This document shows, piece by piece, positions 37,528 to 46,200 of a stretch of 64,000 nt of DNA. The translations under genes were made by a program, and so were the position numbers. Location of the stretch: the NCBI GenBank assembly GCA_020161435.1, contig JAIUNV010000003.1, forward strand, positions 310,001-374,000, read 5' to 3'. The stretch comes from Bacteroidota bacterium. GTDB taxonomy: Bacteria > Bacteroidota > Bacteroidia > Chitinophagales > Chitinophagaceae. The notes under the pieces are model-generated. The model worked only from the letters and a program-made list of their open reading frames with translations, was not told the origin of the DNA and ran no database searches. How positions within the stretch are numbered: position 1 is the stretch's first letter; each line of letters starts with the position of its first letter.

Positions 37528-38762
37528 TCAAGTTGTGATTGAACAACTTGCATGAGTAATTCGGAAACCTGTGCTACTTGAGCAAGTGTAATAATGAGCG
37601 GTGGCGCTATGCGCAAACAATTAGGGGCAAACAAAAACCAATCGGTTACCACACCTGCTTTTACAGCAGCATGGCAAATGCGCTGGCACAATTCGGCCGA
37701 TTCAAACTCAACAGCCAGCAACAATCCTCGGCCGTGAATGGCTTTGATAGCGGGATGATGTAATTGGCTGCGAAACTGCAGTTCCTTTTCGATGACAGTT
37801 TCCAGTATGCAGTTTGCAGTTTGCAAGGAAGAATGCCCTGCAAATTGCAAATTGATATTTGCAAACTTGATTAGCTCCTCAAGGGCAGCATGGCCGGCGG
37901 CACAACACACCGGATGCCCCGCAAAAGTGCTGATATGCCCCAGCACCGGATTGTAGGTCAACTGCTGCATGTGTGCATGCGATGCAATGAATGCACCCAA
38001 CGGCAGCCCACCACCAAGTGCCTTACCCAACAATAAAATATCAGGTACCACACCATATTGCTCAAATGCCCAGAGTGAACCAGTACGGCCAAAGCCCGTT
38101 TGTATTTCATCAAACACTAATAATGTACCCGTATCTGTACAGCGTTGGCGCAGGGCGGTAAGCCATGATTGTTGAGCAGGTTTGGCGCCAGCTTCTGCCT
38201 GTACTACTTCTGCCACTACACAGGCTGTTTTTTCGGTGATGCTTTCCAACGCTTCGGCTGTATTAAAATCTACATGCCACACATCGGGCAACAAGGGCCG
38301 GTAGGCATTGCGCCAATACTCGCCACCCATAATGCTGAGAGCTCCTTGTGTGCTGCCATGGTAGGCATTGTTGAAAGCAATGATTTGTGTACGGCCCGTC
38401 ACCCTTTTGGCCAGCTTCATGGCACCTTCTACAGCTTCGGCACCGCTATTGGTAAAATACACACAGTCTAGCGATGCAGGCAGCAAACTACTGAGGCGTT
38501 TGGCATACTGCACCTGTGGCGATTCGATGATTTCGCCATACACCAGCAAGTGCATGTAATCTTCCACCTGCTTATTGATGGCCGCTTTTACTGCCGGATG
38601 CCCATGCCCAATGTTCATCACACTAAAGCCACTGATGGCATCAACATAGCGCTGTCCGGCTACATCCCACATGTAAATGCCTTCGGCTTTTACAATTTCC
38701 AAACCAATGGGTGCCGGCGATGTTTGCGCCACGTGTTGTAAAAAAAGCTGACGATTGTTCAT
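37524..38762 (-). CDS. Class III PLP-dependent aminotransferase with repeat-derived insertion
   Basis: A 412-residue enzyme of the acetylornithine/ornithine aminotransferase group. It shows TNSGAEAVEGAMKLAKRVTG, LLVFDEIQTGFGRTG and the PLP-lysine segment LLGKALGGGLPLGAF. The exact amino donor cannot be read from sequence. Unlike family members I know, it has about 20 extra residues around 298-318 (KFANINLQFAGHSSLQTANC), encoded by a 7-bp periodic micro-repeat. They sit on a surface stretch between the large domain and the C-terminal small domain, so the enzyme may still be active. Confidence 0.85.
   Translation of the reverse strand: MNNRQLFLQHVAQTSPAPIGLEIVKAEGIYMWDVAGQRYVDAISGFSVMNIGHGHPAVKAAINKQVEDYMHLLVYGEIIESPQVQYAKRLSSLLPASLDCVYFTNSGAEAVEGAMKLAKRVTGRTQIIAFNNAYHGSTQGALSIMGGEYWRNAYRPLLPDVWHVDFNTAEALESITEKTACVVAEVVQAEAGAKPAQQSWLTALRQRCTDTGTLLVFDEIQTGFGRTGSLWAFEQYGVVPDILLLGKALGGGLPLGAFIASHAHMQQLTYNPVLGHISTFAGHPVCCAAGHAALEELIKFANINLQFAGHSSLQTANCILETVIEKELQFRSQLHHPAIKAIHGRGLLLAVEFESAELCQRICHAAVKAGVVTDWFLFAPNCLRIAPPLIITLAQVAQVSELLMQVVQSQLD
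37809..37867. repeat. 7-bp periodic inverted micro-repeat inside a coding sequence
   Basis: Heptamers GCAGTTT, GCAGTTT, then after a 17-nt centre GCAAATT, GCAAATT, GATATTT, GCAAACT. The two halves are near reverse complements (TTTGCAGTTTGCA versus TGCAAATTGCAAA), so the element can form a hairpin. It is in frame within the aminotransferase gene. The GCAAACT unit recurs in the intergenic array at 32356-32383. Confidence 0.7.
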
Positions 38763-38779
38763 GGTAATACCGGACGAAT

Positions 38780-41700
38780 TTACTCTTCTTCTTTGGGAGC
38801 ATCTACTTCAGCTTGCTGTTGTTCAATTTCCTTCAGGTATTGGGTGAGCCATTTGTCAAGCTGTTTTTTCTGAAAAGTCTCTTCCGAAATTTGAGTCACA
38901 TACAATTCTGGAAGAACGATATCCAGCTTCTTTCTGTCGATGTCAAATGGGCCTGCCACTGCAAAAAGCTCTTCTTTTTCATCATCATATGCAACCACGA
39001 ATTTGTATACAAAAAACCGATACTTTTTGCCCATAAACAGCAACTCTTTTTCAGCTGCCAGTTCAATGGAAGGATCTTCGAAATCTTCGTCGGCTAATTC
39101 ATATAAATAAGCAGCTCCAATAGCTGCCTGCGTAGCCAACTCAGCGGGCAGGTCGGCCAAGCGGTCATGCTTTTTCAACAGGCCATACACCGAGTAACTA
39201 AGCCATGGAACCTTTGCCAGCGACTGTATAGATTGTGCCGGAAAAACCCCATTGCCTGCAAGCTGCTCCAGTGCTTCCAAACGTAAATAATCTTCCTCCA
39301 CAGGTTTCATGGTAAAGTCGAACAGCAAAGCATCCGCTTCAGGTGTTTTCATCTTCGCCAGGTATCGGGGCATGGCATCCATGTAGGAATAATATTCATG
39401 ATCTGGCCTACTAAGTAACTCCAAAAAATGCTGTGACAAGGCCATTACTTTTTGCGGCATATCTGCTGGCGGCGTTGGCGCCATATTGCTATCAGCCAGT
39501 AGCAGGCAGGTATTTACAATGCCTGGCCCATACGTAGTATCACTCAGCAGCGGGTACCAGTTGGGCAGCAGTTTTTTTGCCAACTCAAGGTTGTTGTAAA
39601 AACGACCGAAAATTTCTCCGGGATACACTTCCTTCTGCCGGGTGAGTGGCAAAGCCTGTTGCACAAATGCCAATGCGTTTGCATCATCCATTTTCATGAG
39701 CATAGATACAATTTTACCCTGTGCAGATGAATTGCTATCGGCATTGTGATAAGCAGTTTTCAACATGTCGAGTTGAGATGCGTCGGATACTTTTTCTATG
39801 ATTTGCCAGAGCTGTGCGTCCAACGATGGATACCCGACAGTATCACGTGGCCATAGCATGCGGGCTTCGCTGAGTAGCAGTGGCAAATCAGCTTTTGTAA
39901 AGGGCAATTCATCTACATCACTAACCCATTTTTCAAACTGTTCATTGCTACAAATACGCAACGAGTCGAACACCGTTTTGGCTGTTCTTTTGCTTACATC
40001 AACATAAGCTGTGTTGTTGCGTATTGCAAAAGCATTAAACCACGCAGGTACCGATGTATGCTGCACACCAACGCTGTCTGTTTGTACGCTCAATTCAACT
40101 ATTTCGTTGCCGGCTTTTATCAATTGATAGCGGCTCCACATTTGTGCAGCTGTATCTTTTGCCAGCACCGTGAGTGCAGGCATACCGTTGGTGTGAGTAT
40201 AGCGTTGCTGTACAATGCTGGCGTTGCTGGCTTTGGCTGCAGCAGGCAGCATGGCAGAGAGCAACAATGAATCGGATGCAGCCCAGGCAAAAGTCGACAA
40301 CACTTTTCGCTTAGCAGTAAACCAAACACCCAATGCCGGATTGTATGCTTTCAGGATGCTGCTGTCGGCTTCATCGGCATAGTTGGTTTCGTAGGTAGCC
40401 GAGTCGCCAAAACTGCCGATTGTTATATCCTTCATTTGCTGATTTTTCACCTGTACTTCGGGGTAAGGCAACAATGTAAAGCTCGAAAAAAAGCTATCGG
40501 CCTTTGGTTCGCTGTAGGCTTTCTGACTATCGAAATACCAAACAGAATATAAGCGGGCACCGCGAATTACGTTGCGCATTTCATACCGCAAATTACCCGG
40601 CATGTTGCCCCTTACCCGCTGCACTTTCCGGCCAAGCCATTGTATGTCTGTAATTTGAATAGCTCCTTTGTCCGACATAGATTTTACACTTTCGAGCATG
40701 GCGTTTTGCATCATGCTTTGCACGGAGGCTAAATATCCTTTGGTGCTGTGTATCACTTTTATCATCAATTCATTGCCCGTTCCATCTACTCTTTTGTAAA
40801 TGGTTTTTTCCTTCGTATCGGCATCGTCTTGGCCCGACTGCATACCTGGCGGATTGATTTGCGGCTTGCCCGGTATCAGCACTTTAAACTGTGCTTCATC
40901 ATCCTGATACCAGCTGGATGCAGATGCCTGCTTTGGCAATACCGTCAACGATTGAAAGAACCTTTCAGCGGCAGTGTTAAACAAATTATTGGTGTCTTTG
41001 GCTGCTACAAGCATCATGTATAAATCTTCGGCCCGGCTTACCAGCAGCAAACGGATGGTGCTGTTTTCGCGGCTCGGAAAAACGGCCTCTTTAGCAGCCA
41101 TATTTTTAAATACCAAGCTGCGCAAAATGGGCGCATTTTTACCATTACTGTTTTTGCTGGAAGCATTGGCAGTAGCGGTAAGCATACTATCCCGGTTTTG
41201 ATCGTTTATTTCTACCTGTGCGGCCACATGCATGCTGTAGTAATAAGTAGTGGTGGCCCAATCAATATACGTGTGCATTTTGAAGCCCGTGTTTTGCAGG
41301 TCGTTGGTTACAGGCTTGCCTGGAAAACTGGCGGTGTACCCCTCTTCGGGCGACTGATGCAAAAACCAATCGTTACTGGCGGCATAGCCTTCGGTGGGCG
41401 GCTGGTATTTGGATGCATGCAGGTTTTTTTTGCCAAAAACAGGTGTAACCGTGTAGCCTTGCTGCTGCAACAGTTTGAGCAGCCCCAGATTGCCGGGCAA
41501 GTGTGCCACACCCACTGCTGTAAAAACACTCGCCTCCCGCATGGCAGGCACAAGGTGCTCCAGCATTATTTTATTGCGGGCCGATAAAAAGGGAACTTCC
41601 ACTGCCGGAGGCAATGTGTTCACCATTTTCAACACCGCATTCAAATCGCCGGCTACGTAAGATTTAATGAGTTGCTGTGTGGTTTTAGGCGCTGCAAATT

Positions 41701-42301
41701 CATTGAGAATGTATTCCGGATCCTGACCGGAAACCAATTGGTCCAACAGGTTCAGCTGATCTTCTACCTGCTCCAGGCCTATGATTTTTTTGCCCATGCT
41801 CCTCGACACCACCATCAGGTACATATCCATAAAAGTGCCCATGTTGCCGCCTTGCTGTTTGCCGCTGTTTGCTGCCTGTTGCTCCATCAGCACTTCGGCC
41901 ACTGTCATTTTTTCCAAGGGCTTGCTCAGCTTCGACTGGTACTTTTTTTTGAGGCGTTGCAAACCGGCAGCGTCTACCATTTCAGCAATTGGCTTGCGTT
42001 GCTTTTTTGTAAAATAGTGGTCCAGTGCTTTTTCTACAATACTGTCAGGATGCACTTCCATGGCATATACGTCGGCTTGCTCCAGGTAGCGGTACAATGA
42101 ATCGGGAAAATTGAACACCTGCTGATCATCCACATGAATGGTACCCCAGATGAAAGATGGCTTTGCCAACCCGTTGCCGCTAATACGGTACAAAAAAGTG
42201 CTGGGCTGCTGCGCAAAAAGTGGCAGTTGGGTAAAAGCTAAAACGGCGTATACCAAAAAAGCCACCCGTGTGTGTTTGGCAAAAAGATTACCTGAATTCA
42301 T
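38780..42301 (-). CDS. Very large TraB/GumN-domain protein
   Basis: A 1173-residue exported protein; typical TraB/GumN proteins have about 300 residues. A signal peptide (to about residue 30, PLFAQQ) leads into the TraB/GumN domain (about 35-300), recognised by FIWGTIHVDD (GxxH), YAMEVHPDS and FTAVGVAHLPGNLGLLKLLQ near residue 275. The remaining ~870 residues are unfamiliar. They include two similar blocks of the type FKVLIPGKPQ / YTASFPGKPV, then helical repeat-like sequence, and end in an acidic tail (EIEQQQAEVDAPKEEE). TraB family members are suspected metalloproteases. The gene diverges from the carbonic anhydrase. Confidence 0.78.
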   Translation of the reverse strand: MNSGNLFAKHTRVAFLVYAVLAFTQLPLFAQQPSTFLYRISGNGLAKPSFIWGTIHVDDQQVFNFPDSLYRYLEQADVYAMEVHPDSIVEKALDHYFTKKQRKPIAEMVDAAGLQRLKKKYQSKLSKPLEKMTVAEVLMEQQAANSGKQQGGNMGTFMDMYLMVVSRSMGKKIIGLEQVEDQLNLLDQLVSGQDPEYILNEFAAPKTTQQLIKSYVAGDLNAVLKMVNTLPPAVEVPFLSARNKIMLEHLVPAMREASVFTAVGVAHLPGNLGLLKLLQQQGYTVTPVFGKKNLHASKYQPPTEGYAASNDWFLHQSPEEGYTASFPGKPVTNDLQNTGFKMHTYIDWATTTYYYSMHVAAQVEINDQNRDSMLTATANASSKNSNGKNAPILRSLVFKNMAAKEAVFPSRENSTIRLLLVSRAEDLYMMLVAAKDTNNLFNTAAERFFQSLTVLPKQASASSWYQDDEAQFKVLIPGKPQINPPGMQSGQDDADTKEKTIYKRVDGTGNELMIKVIHSTKGYLASVQSMMQNAMLESVKSMSDKGAIQITDIQWLGRKVQRVRGNMPGNLRYEMRNVIRGARLYSVWYFDSQKAYSEPKADSFFSSFTLLPYPEVQVKNQQMKDITIGSFGDSATYETNYADEADSSILKAYNPALGVWFTAKRKVLSTFAWAASDSLLLSAMLPAAAKASNASIVQQRYTHTNGMPALTVLAKDTAAQMWSRYQLIKAGNEIVELSVQTDSVGVQHTSVPAWFNAFAIRNNTAYVDVSKRTAKTVFDSLRICSNEQFEKWVSDVDELPFTKADLPLLLSEARMLWPRDTVGYPSLDAQLWQIIEKVSDASQLDMLKTAYHNADSNSSAQGKIVSMLMKMDDANALAFVQQALPLTRQKEVYPGEIFGRFYNNLELAKKLLPNWYPLLSDTTYGPGIVNTCLLLADSNMAPTPPADMPQKVMALSQHFLELLSRPDHEYYSYMDAMPRYLAKMKTPEADALLFDFTMKPVEEDYLRLEALEQLAGNGVFPAQSIQSLAKVPWLSYSVYGLLKKHDRLADLPAELATQAAIGAAYLYELADEDFEDPSIELAAEKELLFMGKKYRFFVYKFVVAYDDEKEELFAVAGPFDIDRKKLDIVLPELYVTQISEETFQKKQLDKWLTQYLKEIEQQQAEVDAPKEEE

Positions 42302-42389
42302 AACCAATAGCTATTGAAATTGCTTAAACGTTTGACGAAGTTGTAGGCAAATACCCGATTTTCGTTGTTGAACCACTCAATCTTTTTTT

Positions 42390-42908
42390 ATGCCTGTAAT
42401 TCTGCCCGTGCTTGGTAAGGAACCCCGCTGGGGAAAAGACCCGTTTATAGCGCCTAATGCTACCATAGTGGGCGATGTAACCATGGGCGATGATTGCAGT
42501 ATTTGGTTTAATGCCGTCATCAGGGGCGATGTGAACTTCATAACCATGGGCCATAAAGTAAATGTGCAAGATGGAGCTTGCATTCATTGTACTTATCAGA
42601 AATACCCAACCGTTATTGGCAATAATGTTAGCATTGGCCACCACGCAATTGTACATGGCTGCACTGTGCACGATAATGTACTGATAGGCATGGGAGCCAT
42701 TGTAATGGACGGCGTTGTAATAGAAAGTAATAGTATAATAGCAGCAGGCGCTGTAGTACTGGAAGGGACACACGTACCCGCTGGCAGCATATTTGCCGGA
42801 GTGCCTGCCAAAAAAGTAAAAGATATTTCAGCAGCACTTATAGAAGGAGAGATAAACCGGATAGCAAATAATTACGTAATGTATTCCGGTTGGTTTAAAG
42901 ATAATTGA
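42390..42908 (+). CDS. Gamma-class carbonic anhydrase family protein
   Basis: A 172-residue left-handed beta-helix protein built of hexapeptide repeats (for example IGNNVSIGHHAIVHGCTVHD). The three predicted zinc ligands are present (ACIHCT, IGHHA, IVHGC), as are the conserved RGDVN and VQDGA segments. It probably interconverts CO2 and bicarbonate or is a related hexapeptide enzyme of the YrdA/PaaY group. The ligand-flanking sequence CIHC is unusual, as most members have hydrophobic residues there. Confidence 0.87.
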   Translation: MPVILPVLGKEPRWGKDPFIAPNATIVGDVTMGDDCSIWFNAVIRGDVNFITMGHKVNVQDGACIHCTYQKYPTVIGNNVSIGHHAIVHGCTVHDNVLIGMGAIVMDGVVIESNSIIAAGAVVLEGTHVPAGSIFAGVPAKKVKDISAALIEGEINRIANNYVMYSGWFKDN

Positions 42909-43002
42909 CCATTAACTGACAAAAGACATTGTTTGATAATAGATTAATGCAGACATTTGTTTTCTCAAGCCCCACAATTATTGTTGGCTTACCTTACGTT
43001 GA

Positions 43003-43170
43003 ATGAAGAAACGATTACTGGTTTTGGCATTTTCTGGGTTCTTACTGTCTTGTGCAAGCAGTAAAAAACGTGGCTGTCCCAGCAACAGTGCCAGTATGGG
43101 TGCCGAACGTGTTTTGGCCGGAGAAAAACCAGAAAAGAAAGCTAAGTTCAAGATTAAAGGGATGAACTAA
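43003..43170 (+). CDS. Small lipoprotein (55 residues)
   Basis: A short gene starting MKKRLLVLAFSGFLLSCASS. The lipobox FLLSC gives a mature lipoprotein of about 39 residues with a lysine-rich C-terminus (KPEKKAKFKIKGMN) and a GCPSNSASMGAERVLAG segment. I recall small Bacteroidota lipoproteins with a similar GCPS..(M/N)GAE pattern, so I consider it a real gene despite its size. It lies between the carbonic anhydrase and the giant subtilase, 34 nt before the latter. Function unknown. Confidence 0.7.
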   Translation: MKKRLLVLAFSGFLLSCASSKKRGCPSNSASMGAERVLAGEKPEKKAKFKIKGMN

Positions 43171-43204
43171 TATCCTGCCTTGGTAGATTATCAAAACACA
43201 CTCT

Positions 43205-46200
43205 ATGAAAAAGATCACTTTTTGTAGGGTCCTGTGCTTGATGATTGCATTAGCAGGAGCAGGACTTTCAGCAGTAGCCCAAAAGCAAGTAGCAGCAACG
43301 CTGGCTACCGGTCAAAAAATTACCTTATCTCAGGCAGGAGAAAGTAAGGCGTTACAAGCCATTACCCGCCAGCAAGCAGCTGGCAAATACTATTTCCTGG
43401 TACATAGCCAGCAAAAAGAGTTGCTTGCTGCGGCAACGGCTCAATCATCCTTACGCATACTGGCCAAGGTAGACAACAACACTTTTTTGGTAGCTACCAA
43501 TCAGGCACCCCAATCTGCAGATTTACAACGCTGGGGCGTAGATGCAACCGCAGTATTAGAACCTGCACATAAAATGCGGCCATCACTGGCGGCAGGCAAT
43601 ATACCGGCACATGCACTGCAGGGAAACGACCAGGTGCAACTTATGTTGGCCACCTACAAAGGCATTGGCGTTACAGAAGTACGCATGTTGTTATCTCAAG
43701 CCGGTTTTCATGCTGCCACATCTCCTGCCAATCAGTGGGGTGTGTTTAGCCTTACCTGTGCCAAAGCCGACATTCAAAAGCTGGCAGCACTTCCTTTTGT
43801 GGCTTATGTACAAACCATTCCACCTCCCGAAAAAATATTGAATCAAAGCAGCCGTAACATGGCTGGTGCCAATCAACTTTCATCGCCCATAGCTGGTGGT
43901 GGCCGCGGCCTTACCGGCAAAGGCGTAACCGTTGGTGTAGGCGACGATGCCGACCCCAGCCTGCACCCCGACCTTTCTGACAGAATTATCAACCATACTC
44001 CCGGTATTGTAAACGATCATGGAGCTCATACCACCGGTACCGTAGCCGGTGCCGGCATACTGCTGCCACAACGGGCCGGGTATGCACCCAAGGCTACTAT
44101 TGTAAGCCAGTGGTTTGGTGGAATTTGGCAAAATGCCGCCACCTACGTACGTGATTACAACATGGTACTCACCAACAACAGCTACGGCAATATCACAGGC
44201 GACTGCGACATGAACGGCACCTACGACCTCAACAGTTATTTGCTGGATGAACAAGCATTTACCTTCCCGCAACTACTACACATTTTTGCTTCCGGCAATG
44301 ATGGCGAATACACCTGTTCACCGTATCCTTTCCATTATGCCACTGTACTTTCTGGCATGCAAACTGCAAAAAACACCATCACCAGCGGCCGTACCGATTA
44401 TGTACAGTTAGCCAGCAGCAGCAGTAGTTCTGGCCCGGTAAAAGATGGCCGGATAAAGCCAGAAATTGTGGCACTTGGTGAAGCCATTATGAGCACCACC
44501 GGTTTTTTCAATATCAATAATGCATATTGGGGTAGCTGGGGCACAAGCATGGCAGCACCTGCCATTACAGGCGGGCTGGCATTGTTGTACGAAAGATACC
44601 GCCAACTCAATGGCAACAGCAACCCACAGGGTGCACTCATGAAAGCACTGTTGCTGAATGGCGCCAGAGATTTAGGAACGCCAGGCCCCGATTACCGGCA
44701 TGGCTTTGGTATGATGCAACTGAGCAACAGCCTACGGATGCTGGAAGCTGCCAACTATCAGCAAAACAACATTACCCAGGGTGCTGTAAAAGACACCGTT
44801 ATCAGCGTTCCTGTTGGCACACACCAACTGAAAGTAATGCTGTATTGGCACGACCCAGCTGCCAATCCGATAGCGGCAAAAGCACTGATCAACGATTTAG
44901 ATCTTCAGGTAATAACTCCGGGAGGTACCACTGTTTATCCATTGGTACTGAATCCTTCGCCCAGTGGCGTGGCCAATGCAGCTACTGCCGGCACAGACCA
45001 TGTAAACAACGTTGAACAAATAGTAATACCAACGCCTACAGCTGGCAACTATACCATAAGGGTGAGAGGCTATGATGTAATGGTAAACGCTCCACAGCTT
45101 TATGCAGTGGCATTTGACTATGTGCCATCCGGCATTGAAATACTAAGCCCTGCTGCTGGTGAAACATGGACACCGAATGGCCCATCTGTACCGATTACAT
45201 GGGATTACAACGGCAATGCAGCGGGCAGTCTCACACTGGAATACAGTTACGATGGAGGCAATACCTGGAACCTGATAAGCAACAATGTAGTTGCTGCAAC
45301 CCGTTTTTACAACTGGTCTGCACCACTCACCATTAACACAACTTCTAAAATCAGGATTACCCATAATACGAGTGGTGTGTTTGACACAACGGGCAACTTT
45401 GCTTTAATTGCTAACCCTGGCGCAAGCCTTGCGCCAGTTACTGAGCAATGCGAAGGATACATCAAACTCAACTGGACGAATGTAACAGGGGCCGATTCTT
45501 TTCAGGTGATTATGAAAAGAGGGGCAGAAATGCAACCCATAGCACAAGTGAGCAACAGTACGCTTTCTTACACTATAAGTGGTTTATCAAAAGATTCAGT
45601 GTATTACGTTTCTGTTCGCACAGTTAAAAACGGCCAAACAAGCCGTTGGAACATGCCCATTGAAAGACAACCCAACACTGGCTCTTGCAGTGGCACAATC
45701 AGCAATAACGATTTGAAACTGGATGCCATTGTAAGTCCGGTTACAGGCCGCCAATATACAGCCACTGACTTAACCGCATCAGCTGCTGTCAGCATCCGTA
45801 TCAAAAATCTGGATGACGCAGTTGCAAACGCTTATGCTGTAAAATACAGCATCAACGGCGGCTCATTTGTGCAGCAAGACATTACCACTCCGTTGGCAGT
45901 AAACAGCACTGCAGTGCATATTTTTAACGGCATCGATTTTTCTGCACCAGGCACTTACAACATTACAGCGGTAGTTACGAATGCAGTAGCAGATAACAAT
46001 AGCAGCAACGATACACTGCGGGTGCGTATTCAGCAATTAGCCAATGCGCCTATCAGCCTCATACCTGCATTTACAGAAACATTTGAAACCGCGGAAAACG
46101 TACAACTTACCACTGCTACTACCGGTGTACCCGGCAGCACCCGATGGGATTTCAGCAGCACTGATATTTTTGGCCGCTTACGTACCAGTGCCTTTGGCGA

